This document shows positions 1-7,707 of a stretch of DNA of 64,000 nt, piece after piece. Location of the stretch: NCBI RefSeq assembly GCF_030268205.1, contig NZ_BSQF01000001.1, forward strand, positions 478,649-542,648. The letters are read 5' to 3'. The translations under genes and the position numbers were made by a program. The stretch's first letter is position 1. Each line of letters opens with the position of its first letter. Below the pieces are notes generated by a model. It saw only the letters and a list, made by a program, of their open reading frames with translations. It did no database searches and had not been told where the DNA came from. Source of the DNA: Allomuricauda sp. NBRC 101325 (GTDB lineage Bacteria > Bacteroidota > Bacteroidia > Flavobacteriales > Flavobacteriaceae).

Positions 1-979
1 TAGTATTTTGGGTAATGGAACTATCAAAATAATCCACTTCTTTGGTTCCTTCCTTAAAAACGATGTTTTCCAACAAGGCACCTGGGCGAATGGCGCGATA
101 AATGTCCGGCTCCTTTTCCTCGGTAAGGTCAATTACCTTGGCGTAACATCCTCCTTCAAAGTTAAAAATGTTGTTTTCCTTGGTCCAACCGTGTTCATCG
201 TCCCCGATCAATTTACGGTTGGGATCAGCGGAAAGGGTTGTTTTTCCTGTTCCCGAAAGTCCAAAGAAAATGGCGGTATCCCCATCTTCCCCAACATTGG
301 CGGAACAGTGCATGGGCAATACTTCTTTTTCTGTTGGTAAAATAAGGTTCAAGGCAGAGAAAATACCTTTTTTCATTTCACCGGTGTAGGCAGAACCACC
401 TACCAAGGCGACTTTTCTGGTAAAGTTCAAAATGGAAAAGTTCCCACTTAAAATTCCAAAATCCGATGGATTCGTCGCTTCATATCCTGGGGCACAAAGT
501 ACCAACCATTCTTCTTCAAAGTTATCCAACTCGCTTTCATCGAGTCTCAAGAACATATTTTTGATGAAGTAATTGGACCATGGATATTCAGTAACCGTCC
601 TAACATTCATTTTATATTTTGGATCGGCACATACAGCAGCATCCCGCACATACACCTCTTTGCCTGAAAGGTAGTTTGTAACTTCATTATAGAGCTTATC
701 AAAATTTTCTGGAGAGATGGGCTTGTTGATTCTTCCCCACCAAATTTTATCCTTGGTATAGTCATCTTTTACCAAAAAACGGTCTTTGGGCGATCTACCC
801 GTAAACTTGCCCGTATTCACGCAAAGGGTACCATTTTCGGTTTCTACGCCCATGCCTTTTTCCAAGGTAATTTCTTGCAATGTTTCAGCAGAAAGGTTCC
901 AGTGTGCATCTACATCTTTTAATCCGTACTTACTTAGGTCTGTGGTTGTGTTCATATCGATTGTGTTTGTAGTGTCCAT
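1..979 (-). CDS. pckA: Phosphoenolpyruvate carboxykinase (ATP), 3' end cut by window
   Basis: ATP-dependent PEP carboxykinase interconverts oxaloacetate + ATP and PEP + CO2 + ADP in the cytosol. About 326 N-terminal residues of an expected 535-540 are present; the rest lies left of base 1. Seen: the P-loop-like kinase-1 motif GLSGTGKTTLS near residue 240, the kinase-2 motif GDDEHGW just after it, and NTGKFTGRSPKDRF near the N-terminus, all diagnostic of the ATP-type enzyme. I take the start at 979 (MDTTNTIDMNTTTDL); an in-frame ATG at 955 is the alternative. The gene starts 16 bp after the DASS transporter gene, so it is probably the third gene of the operon whose promoter is at 3675-3717. 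That would place it under the Crp/Fnr-like control inferred there and suggests a carboxylating role when oxygen is low (inference). Confidence 0.95.
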   Translation of the reverse strand, partial: MDTTNTIDMNTTTDLSKYGLKDVDAHWNLSAETLQEITLEKGMGVETENGTLCVNTGKFTGRSPKDRFLVKDDYTKDKIWWGRINKPISPENFDKLYNEVTNYLSGKEVYVRDAAVCADPKYKMNVRTVTEYPWSNYFIKNMFLRLDESELDNFEEEWLVLCAPGYEATNPSDFGILSGNFSILNFTRKVALVGGSAYTGEMKKGIFSALNLILPTEKEVLPMHCSANVGEDGDTAIFFGLSGTGKTTLSADPNRKLIGDDEHGWTKENNIFNFEGGCYAKVIDLTEEKEPDIYRAIRPGALLENIVFKEGTKEVDYFDSSITQNT

Positions 980-995
980 ATCAATAGTTTTTATG

Positions 996-2831
996 TTAGA
1001 AGCTCCAAATCATCGGAACCAAAATCAGTGTCGCGATAAAAAACAATAGTAATAAGGGACCACCTACCTTTAGGTAGTCCAAAAATTTATATCCTCCTGC
1101 TGACATCACCATAGCGTTTGTGGTTGTACCCACTGGGGTTAAAAATGCAGTTGAAGCACTAATGGCCACTGCCATCATAAACGGTTTTGGCGAAACGCCC
1201 AACGTCATGGAAGCCATAATGGCAATAGGCGCCATCAACACGGCTGTTGCCGAATTGTTTATGGTCTGGCTCAATGCTGCAGTGAGCAAGAAGACCCCTG
1301 CCAACAAGGCCACAGGGTGAATTGCACCCAATGAATCCACCAAACTTGTTGCAGCCATTTGGGCCACTCCCGTTTTGTCCAGCGCCACACCCATCGGAAT
1401 CATGGCGGCAATCATTACCACACTTGTCCAGCTAATGCCCTTATATGCTTTGCTTATGGGAACGCATCCGGTCAACATCATAATCCCAGCACAAACCAAG
1501 GCGGCTATGGCACCTGGCATCACATTAAATACCAACAATAGGATCATCAAAATCAGCGTACCCAAGGCGATATAACTTCTTGGAGTCAGCTCGTCCACAT
1601 TTTTGGCCAATGCCTCAGGACTACCAGAAATCACCAAGTTCTCGTACACTGATTTCAATGCGATGATATTTTCCCATTGGCCCCGAATCACAAAGGCATC
1701 TCCCGCCTTGATCTGTATTTTTCCTGATAACGGCACATTGTTTCTCGAAACCGCTAAAAGCTGAACCCCTGCTTGTTTTAAGTGATGTCCCAATGGAATT
1801 GTTTTTCCTACAAACACTGAGTTCGGGGTAATCAACATTTCGGCCATTCCGACCTCTTGGTTGATCAATTCTTTTTTGAGGTTATCATTTTCAGGTTTCC
1901 AGGTAATCACACCCAAATGGAATTTGAGGACCAGCTTATCCACATCTTCGGGCTCCCCTTTTACAGTAATGATATCGTGGTAACGCATTTCGGTATCCAA
2001 CCCAGGCATTTCCACAAATTGTGGTACTCTTTTTAAGGTATTGGGATGCCTACGTTTTAGACGCATGATGGAAACCTTATGGTTTTCCTCAAAATTCCAA
2101 TCCCCAATTTTAGTATTGATCAATTGCGACATAGATCGGATACGCAAGCGATACATATTATCGCCAATGCTATAATTCTCCACCCATTTGTGCATTTCCT
2201 GATCAATGGCAATGGGTTTGTTGTCGGTTCTATGGCTTGGCAACAATTTATACCCCACATACCTGAAATAGAGTATGGAAATGATCAATAATGGCAATCC
2301 GATCAATCCAAATTCAAAGAACGAAAAGCCCTCAATCCCATTTTCGACCAATGCATTGCTCACGATTATGTTTGGAGGCGTACCTGTCAGTGTTAACAAT
2401 CCCCCCGTATTGGAACCGAATGCAACGGGAATCAGCAATTTGGAGGGAAATGTTCCTGCACTCCAGGCTGCTGTAACCACTACTGGCAACATAGCTGCCA
2501 CTGTACCTGTATTGCTCACAAATCCCGACAACAAACTTGATCCAGATGACACGATTACCATAAGCCTTGCCACACTTTTATGGGCCCATTTCACGAACAT
2601 TTGTCCTGCCATGGCCGTCCAACCTGTTCTCGAAAGCCCTTCTCCAATAATAAACAGGGCGGCAATCATGATCACCGTTGGATTACTAAAACCAGATAGG
2701 GTTTCGGTAAGGTTCAACACTCCAGTGAGAAAAAGTGCCAGCATGGCCATTAGGGCTACCACATCGGGCGGGAATTTTCCCCATACAAACAATACAATAG
2801 TGATTCCTAAAATAATCAGGAGTGCCGTCAT
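996..2831 (-). CDS. SLC13/DASS-family anion permease with central RCK_C (TrkA-C) domains
   Basis: A 611-residue inner-membrane transporter of the divalent anion:Na+ symporter family, which carries dicarboxylates, citrate or sulfate. Layout: a hydrophobic N-terminal half (about 1-195), a soluble centre (about 205-400) with two RCK_C-like domains, and a second hydrophobic half (425-611). The paired DASS signatures are visible: SNTG followed by TGTPPNIIVSNAL in the first half, and INNSATAVLMAP with TPVGTTTNAM in the second. The substrate cannot be read from sequence. It lies 17 bp after the usp gene and 16 bp before pckA on the same strand. Pairing with PEP carboxykinase makes a C4-dicarboxylate or citrate substrate more likely than sulfate (inference). 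Confidence 0.9.
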   Translation of the reverse strand: MTALLIILGITIVLFVWGKFPPDVVALMAMLALFLTGVLNLTETLSGFSNPTVIMIAALFIIGEGLSRTGWTAMAGQMFVKWAHKSVARLMVIVSSGSSLLSGFVSNTGTVAAMLPVVVTAAWSAGTFPSKLLIPVAFGSNTGGLLTLTGTPPNIIVSNALVENGIEGFSFFEFGLIGLPLLIISILYFRYVGYKLLPSHRTDNKPIAIDQEMHKWVENYSIGDNMYRLRIRSMSQLINTKIGDWNFEENHKVSIMRLKRRHPNTLKRVPQFVEMPGLDTEMRYHDIITVKGEPEDVDKLVLKFHLGVITWKPENDNLKKELINQEVGMAEMLITPNSVFVGKTIPLGHHLKQAGVQLLAVSRNNVPLSGKIQIKAGDAFVIRGQWENIIALKSVYENLVISGSPEALAKNVDELTPRSYIALGTLILMILLLVFNVMPGAIAALVCAGIMMLTGCVPISKAYKGISWTSVVMIAAMIPMGVALDKTGVAQMAATSLVDSLGAIHPVALLAGVFLLTAALSQTINNSATAVLMAPIAIMASMTLGVSPKPFMMAVAISASTAFLTPVGTTTNAMVMSAGGYKFLDYLKVGGPLLLLFFIATLILVPMIWSF

Positions 2832-2848
2832 TATATGTGATTATGGTA

Positions 2849-3640
2849 TTAATCCAAGGCCAAAACAGGAACCTCGGAGTGCAGGGTCAACAACATGGTC
2901 AATCTGCCCTCGGATGGGGTACTCATTTCTGCATGGTTTCTTGGCAATATGGTTAAAAGGTCGATTTCCTTTTCTTTGATGTAGGTTAAAATTCCTTCCT
3001 CTACATCGTCGCTTTTTTTGAAAATATGATCTGCATAAAAATGCTCCAGGTAATACTCCAACAAATTCTCGTTGGATTCCTTTATGGCATTTTCATCATA
3101 AATGGATTCTTTATAAATGGTAAGCACATGCACCTTTGCATTAAAGGTTCTGCTCAACACCAAAAGCATTTCGAGTGTATGTTTGTCCTCAATTTTCTCA
3201 CCTCCCAATACCAAGGCGATACGCTCTGGGGTCTTTACCTCTGTTCCATATGGTATTGAAATTACAGGACAATTGGCTTCAATGACCAATTTTGAGGTAT
3301 TGGTAATGGCCTCATCAGTGATTTTGTCACCCATGGTGCCCATCATGATCATATCTGCCCCAGTTTCTGCTTGAGCTGCCAATATGGTCGGGATTACCTT
3401 GCCAACTTTAATACTAAATACAGGTGCCACTTTCAATCGAGCACCCCATGCATCAACAATTTTGGCGAAATCTTTTTTCAAGCCCTCTTCATCGGGTTCG
3501 CTCAAGGGCATAGTGCTTGCATAAAGGGCCAAAATTTCCATGGAACTTTCGGTCCCAACAAAATTGACCACATACTCCAGTGCGTTTACCGAAGATTCAG
3601 AAAAATCAAATGGGATTAATATTTTATTTAAACTGCTCAT
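2849..3640 (-). CDS. Universal stress protein, tandem UspA domains
   Basis: A 263-residue cytosolic protein made of two UspA folds: the first starts KILIPFDFSESSVNALEY, the second near residue 145 (ERIALVLGGEKI). The ATP-binding signature GxxGx9G[ST] is only partly kept in domain 1 (GTMGDKITDEAITNTS) and absent from domain 2, so nucleotide binding is doubtful. It is the first gene of the usp-DASS-pckA run and starts 66 bp downstream of a Crp/Fnr-type dyad at 3706-3717. Two further tandem Usp genes in the window (11100 and 22904) have the same kind of promoter context. Confidence 0.92.
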   Translation of the reverse strand: MSSLNKILIPFDFSESSVNALEYVVNFVGTESSMEILALYASTMPLSEPDEEGLKKDFAKIVDAWGARLKVAPVFSIKVGKVIPTILAAQAETGADMIMMGTMGDKITDEAITNTSKLVIEANCPVISIPYGTEVKTPERIALVLGGEKIEDKHTLEMLLVLSRTFNAKVHVLTIYKESIYDENAIKESNENLLEYYLEHFYADHIFKKSDDVEEGILTYIKEKEIDLLTILPRNHAEMSTPSEGRLTMLLTLHSEVPVLALD

Positions 3641-3674
3641 ACCTAAAACTTTTAATTGTTTGCTTTTTCACTAT

Positions 3675-3717
3675 CAAAATTATAAGCACCGTGCCTTCTA
3701 AAACATGATAGACGTCA
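3675..3717 (-). promoter_or_regulatory. Crp/Fnr-type site and -7 box before usp-DASS-pckA
   Basis: Dyad TGATAGACGTCA at 3706-3717. Read on the minus strand, a perfect Bacteroidota -7 box TAATTTTG (3682-3675) begins 35 nt after the first base of the dyad, putting the dyad centre near -41.5 of the expected start point. The site points to the usp operon; I see no matching -7 box at that spacing towards the ROK gene on the plus strand. Confidence 0.7.
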
Positions 3718-3835
3718 GGTTTATAACTTTACCTTGATATTAGCAAAAATTCAAGCCTTAGAAAAGCTTCCTAAGTTATTTTTTTGAAACCATTATGGTT
3801 ATATTTAAAAACCCTAAAATAACAGTAGATTTTAT

Positions 3836-4798
3836 ATGGATTTAGTAATTGGAGTAGATATTGGTGGCACCAAAACCAAAATAGGATTAGTAGACAAAAC
3901 AGGACATTGCCACGAAAAAACATTTTTTAGAACACGGGAATACCCTAATCTGAATGAATATCTAGACAAAATTAAATCCACGGCCGACGAACTCATTGAA
4001 CAATTGGGGCAAGAGGTCAACATTATTGGATGTGGCATCGGAGCCCCGAATGCATCCAGTAAAAATGGCACAATCGAAAGAGCCAGCAATCTGGTTTGGA
4101 AGGGAACCGTGCCCTTGGTGGAAAAATTAAAGGAACGGATGGATATGCCCATCCGCATTATGAACGATGCCAGTGCCGCCGCATTGGGAGAAATGTTGTT
4201 CGGTGCAGCTAAAAATATGACCGATTTTATCGTAATCACCCTAGGCACCGGATTTGGAGCTGGAATCGTGGCCAATGGAAGGTTGATTGATGGCTATGAT
4301 GGTTTTGCAGGTGAATTGGGACATGTAGACATGACCATTGGCGACGGACGACTAACCGGTTTAGGGGTTCGCGGTGGCTTGGAAGCCTATGTTTCGGCCA
4401 CAGGATTGAAACGTACCATCTTGTTTATGCAAAGTAAATATTTGGTGGAAAGCAGGTTCAGGGATATCGCTTATAATGATCTTCATGGGGAGGATATTAC
4501 CCAAGCTGCTGAAGAAGGCGATGAAATCGCTTTAAAAGCTTTCGACTATACGGCACGAATCATGGCATTGGCCTTGGCCAATTTTACCGCATTTACCCAA
4601 CCCGAAGCTTTTATTCTTATGGGTGGACTTACGAATAGTGGCAAATGGATCATGGATCCGTTGGAAAAGTATTTTAATGGTTTTCTGCTGGATGTTTACA
4701 AAGGAAAAGTAAAAATAATCCATTCGGGAATGCACGGTAAGGATGCCGCTATTTGTGGCGCTGCTGCACTCATTTGGGAACATCAGAAAAAAGTGTAA
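3836..4798 (+). CDS. ROK-family sugar kinase (glucokinase-like) lacking the zinc cysteines
   Basis: A 320-residue cytosolic kinase, probably phosphorylating glucose or a related hexose. The phosphate-1 motif DIGGTKTKIGLVD is at the N-terminus, the catalytic-base region IMNDASAAALGE is near residue 105, and LGTGFGAGIV is the phosphate-2 loop. The ROK signature that normally reads CxCGxxGCLE is TGLGVRGGLE here, so all three zinc-binding cysteines are missing although the rest of the helix (LEAYVSATG) is kept. The upstream GHVDM keeps the motif histidine. Monocistronic, divergent from the usp operon. Substrate assignment is by family only. Confidence 0.88.
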   Translation: MDLVIGVDIGGTKTKIGLVDKTGHCHEKTFFRTREYPNLNEYLDKIKSTADELIEQLGQEVNIIGCGIGAPNASSKNGTIERASNLVWKGTVPLVEKLKERMDMPIRIMNDASAAALGEMLFGAAKNMTDFIVITLGTGFGAGIVANGRLIDGYDGFAGELGHVDMTIGDGRLTGLGVRGGLEAYVSATGLKRTILFMQSKYLVESRFRDIAYNDLHGEDITQAAEEGDEIALKAFDYTARIMALALANFTAFTQPEAFILMGGLTNSGKWIMDPLEKYFNGFLLDVYKGKVKIIHSGMHGKDAAICGAAALIWEHQKKV

Positions 4799-4820
4799 AA
4801 CAGTACTTTTTCAAGGTCTA

Positions 4821-4864
4821 TGACAACCGTCATACTATACGGTTGATTTTATAAGAAAACTTTG
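4821..4864 (+). promoter_or_regulatory. Crp/Fnr-type site and -7 box before the DUF2490 gene
   Basis: Dyad TGACAACCGTCA at 4821-4832, followed by AAACTTTG (4857-4864, one mismatch to TAnnTTTG) 36 nt from the dyad start. The start codon is at 4893. Confidence 0.6.
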
Positions 4865-4892
4865 TACTCCAGCAATCCCAAAATAGTAGATT

Positions 4893-5606
4893 ATGGAGTT
4901 TGCAAAGTATGGCCCTAGATTACTTTGTTGCCTGTTTCTCACAATTTCCTCCCTCACTCCCCTTCATGCCCAAAATTCAACAGAAAACGAATATGGCTCT
5001 TGGTGGATGTTCTGTGGCACTACCAAAATTCATGAAGCATGGGGTATTCCTACAGTGGGCATTCTTCGCTATCACGATTTAATGGACAAATATGCCTTCG
5101 GTTTTGTGAGCACCGGGGTTTCTTATAAAGTTAGTTCGGCCAGTTCCGTTGAGGGCGGGGTTGCTTTTTTAAACTCGACCACTTACTCTGACTTATACGA
5201 TTCAAAGAATTCAACCCAATTTTGGTTATATGGTTCCTATACTTTAAAATCCAATTTTAAAAAGGACCTCATCCTTCAACGTTTTAGATTGGAAAATCGA
5301 AGGTTGATCACTCATGAAGACCCAAAGACAAACAATAGGTTCCGCTACCGCTTGCAATATTCGACACCCATATCCGAAAACCTTTATTTTAAGACCTATA
5401 ACGAACTATTCCTCAATTTGAATGGGGATGTTTTTAACCAAAACCGATTGTTTGTTGGAATAGGTCAAAAGCTCAACGACCACTTAAAAGTTGAATCAGG
5501 ATACTTTAACCGAAAATTCTCTGACAGACAGGAGCATATGATCTTATTTGGAATGGTTTTTGACATAATTACTTATAGAGAAGATTTAGCACTTCTATCA
5601 AATTGA
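4893..5606 (+). CDS. DUF2490-type outer-membrane beta-barrel protein
   Basis: A 237-residue protein with a clear signal peptide (positive start, LLCCLFLTISSLTPLHA, cleavage after HAQ). The mature part has alternating aromatic beta strands and family features such as RFRYRLQYSTP and an N-terminal GSWWMF, matching DUF2490, a family of predicted outer-membrane barrels of unknown role. It starts 61 bp after a Crp/Fnr-type dyad, so it is probably expressed with the oxygen-limitation genes around it. No catalytic residues are recognisable. Confidence 0.8.
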   Translation: MEFAKYGPRLLCCLFLTISSLTPLHAQNSTENEYGSWWMFCGTTKIHEAWGIPTVGILRYHDLMDKYAFGFVSTGVSYKVSSASSVEGGVAFLNSTTYSDLYDSKNSTQFWLYGSYTLKSNFKKDLILQRFRLENRRLITHEDPKTNNRFRYRLQYSTPISENLYFKTYNELFLNLNGDVFNQNRLFVGIGQKLNDHLKVESGYFNRKFSDRQEHMILFGMVFDIITYREDLALLSN

Positions 5607-5651
5607 CGTATTTATTTTATGAATTTGATAATTCAATGGGTAATTCAAACC

Positions 5652-5694
5652 TGATTTTTATCATATTTTTTAAAATTGTTGACATCTACCTTTA
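5652..5694 (+). promoter_or_regulatory. Crp/Fnr-type site and -7 box before the TonB gene
   Basis: Dyad TGATTTTTATCA at 5652-5663 with TACCTTTA at 5687-5694, exactly 35 nt from dyad start to -7 box. The start codon is at 5717. Confidence 0.65.
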
Positions 5695-5716
5695 TCATAT
5701 ATAAATACAAGAAGTC

Positions 5717-6457
5717 ATGAAACCTAAAAAGAACCCAAACGCCGAAATAGGACGCAATAGCAGTTTGTATTTCATGATAGGCCTTACTTCCGTATTGTTT
5801 GTTACATGGCAATCCTTGGAAGTAAAGTTCTATGAGAAGGATACCAAAGTTTCAGAAGTTGTACAATTGACCGATGATCTTAAGGAAGAAGTTCCCATCA
5901 CTGAAATGTTAAGAACTCCTCCACCTCCACCTCCACCATCTGCCCCAGAGGTAATTGAAATTGTGGAAGATGTGGAAGAAGTGGAAGAAACCATCATCCA
6001 AAGTACAGAGAGTAGCCAAGAAACCTTTATTGAGGATGCCATTGTTTCCATTGATGATGTGGTAGTTGAAGAGGTTGAGGAAAACATCGTGGTGCCATTT
6101 GCAGTTATCGAAAATGTACCCGTTTTCCCAGGTTGTGAATCCTTGACAAGTCAAGCAGAACGCAAGGATTGCTTTAACCAAAAAGTGCAAGAGCATATTA
6201 AAAACAACTTTAAGTATCCCCCAACTGCTTTGGAAATGCACATTACCGGTCGGGTTTATGTCCAATTTGTGATCGATAACCAAGGACGGGTAACTGGAAT
6301 TCAAAAAAGAGGCCCCGACAAACTTTTGGAAACTGAAGCCGAACGCATCATTGCTTCCTTACCTAAAGTAAAACCTGGGGAACAAAGAGGTAAAACCGTA
6401 AGTGTAAAATACAGCATCCCCATTAACTTTATAATGGACAACAATAAAGATGATTGA
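5717..6457 (+). CDS. TonB-family energy transducer
   Basis: A 246-residue periplasm-spanning protein. One N-terminal membrane segment (about 17-35), a run of seven prolines (PPPPPPP) near 75, an acidic linker (VEDVEEVEET), and a TonB C-terminal domain (about 130-240) with NVPVFPGCE, HITGRVYVQFVIDNQG and a final YSIPINF strand. It would transmit proton-motive-force energy from ExbB/ExbD to outer-membrane receptors; no exbB or exbD lies next to it. The C-terminal domain, including the conserved Cys pair (PGCE and KDCF), closely resembles the two copies in the M56 protein at 45703-47661. It has its own Crp/Fnr-type promoter and a terminator at 6480. Confidence 0.92.
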   Translation: MKPKKNPNAEIGRNSSLYFMIGLTSVLFVTWQSLEVKFYEKDTKVSEVVQLTDDLKEEVPITEMLRTPPPPPPPSAPEVIEIVEDVEEVEETIIQSTESSQETFIEDAIVSIDDVVVEEVEENIVVPFAVIENVPVFPGCESLTSQAERKDCFNQKVQEHIKNNFKYPPTALEMHITGRVYVQFVIDNQGRVTGIQKRGPDKLLETEAERIIASLPKVKPGEQRGKTVSVKYSIPINFIMDNNKDD

Positions 6458-6479
6458 TTTTAGATTTTAAATAGCATGG

Positions 6480-6506
6480 GCCCAAGTGAAAGCTTGGGCT
6501 TTTTTT
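6480..6506 (+). terminator. Rho-independent terminator after the TonB gene
   Basis: GCCCAAG (6480-6486), six-base loop, CTTGGGC (6493-6499), then seven T. It lies between convergent genes, 23 bp after the TonB stop codon. Confidence 0.85.
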
Positions 6507-6510
6507 ATGG

Positions 6511-7701
6511 TTAAAACCAAGATGCTCCCATATAATCTTTGGATTTAGAAGCTCGTTCTCTACTTTTTATGCGTAAGTGGGTCTTGTCAGATTGTCTTGC
6601 CCTATACCCCAACAAGTGGAAGAGTTTTTTGGCAAAAAATCGGGCAATCCTTAAATCTACCACCAAGGTGTCCTTGGCCTTGGAATCCCATTTTATCCCC
6701 GGCAGAATAGCCAACAAATAATCCACTTTAAACTGCCGTAGTTGTTTGGACAACCATAACAAAAACCTCGGAACAGGCCGCACAAAATAAAACCCTTCGT
6801 TTCCTTGTTTTTGATATAAGGGCATAAAAATCTGACGTTGGTGTTTGGTCTTCAAAATAGTTTTGTTCTCCAATGCCAACTCCGTTCCTTTGGGTACTAT
6901 TTGAAAATTGACAAAGCCCGGTTTCATCTCAAAACAATAACCAGGAGCTATTAAATGCTGATGGTATATTTCATAAAATCTATGGGAGGTGGAACTTGCT
7001 CTAAAAATGGCTTCATAATGTAGTTTTTTTGCTTTTTCATCCACTGGAATGGATGCTGTGATCATCAGGGAATACCAAATAAAATCGATGCAGGTTTCCA
7101 CTGCTTTTGCATCTTCGTGTTGCCCGCTTTCAAAACCCAAGGATACATAACCCAATTCATTGATATAACTCAAAAGGGCACCGTGCAAATATTCTTCAAT
7201 CCCTAAAATAATGGGCAATGGGTAATTGGAGGCGTACTTTCGATTCAAAAGACTATCATTCAACACCATAAATGGAGTAGTGTCACTCGAAGTGGTATGC
7301 AGATCTAGAAAATAAAACGGAGGCGTACCTTTTTCCAAAATCTCACTGATCATTTGAAACAGCCCTTTGAGCTCCTGCTCTTCGGGATGCTCCAAAACAT
7401 CTTCCTTTAATATCTTTTGAATTCTGTCGGGAAACCAAATACGATTAAAGTCTTCTTGCTGGAACCGCATTTTATGCTCCAATGCACCAAGATTTCCGGA
7501 AAGCGCATAAATGTTTCCAAAAATGGGTATTTTCTTTTCTCTTATTTCTTCAAAAACTTGCTCAGATGCCAAAACACCCGCTGGTTCGTTCCCATGAATG
7601 CCACCAAAAAATACCACGGTGGGCCCATTTTTTTCACCTTGTAAATGATCAATGACCCTCCTAACCTTCATTCCTTCCACATTCGCTACTTGTTGCATCA
7701 T
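6511..7701 (-). CDS. Succinylglutamate desuccinylase/aspartoacylase-family zinc hydrolase
   Basis: A protein of about 396 residues of the AstE/AspA branch of M14-like zinc enzymes, which hydrolyse N-acyl amino acids. The first zinc motif is seen in FGGIHGNEPAG (H and E ligands, near residue 37) and the second ligand in YFLDLHTTSSDTTPF. The C-terminal 100 residues go beyond the usual catalytic core and are basic. Start: ATG at 7701; a GTG at 7707 directly abuts the upstream stop codon and is the alternative. The stop of the ligase-like gene (7708) and this start are 6 bp apart, so the two are co-transcribed and probably act on the same small molecule, one forming and one cleaving an amide bond (inference). 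Confidence 0.88.
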   Translation of the reverse strand: MMQQVANVEGMKVRRVIDHLQGEKNGPTVVFFGGIHGNEPAGVLASEQVFEEIREKKIPIFGNIYALSGNLGALEHKMRFQQEDFNRIWFPDRIQKILKEDVLEHPEEQELKGLFQMISEILEKGTPPFYFLDLHTTSSDTTPFMVLNDSLLNRKYASNYPLPIILGIEEYLHGALLSYINELGYVSLGFESGQHEDAKAVETCIDFIWYSLMITASIPVDEKAKKLHYEAIFRASSTSHRFYEIYHQHLIAPGYCFEMKPGFVNFQIVPKGTELALENKTILKTKHQRQIFMPLYQKQGNEGFYFVRPVPRFLLWLSKQLRQFKVDYLLAILPGIKWDSKAKDTLVVDLRIARFFAKKLFHLLGYRARQSDKTHLRIKSRERASKSKDYMGASWF

Positions 7702-7707
7702 CGACAC

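Noticed and set aside
2275-2979. Long plus-strand reading frame of 234 codons opposite the DASS transporter
   Set aside because: Antisense of a clear transporter gene; composition reflects the opposite strand and no domain is recognisable.
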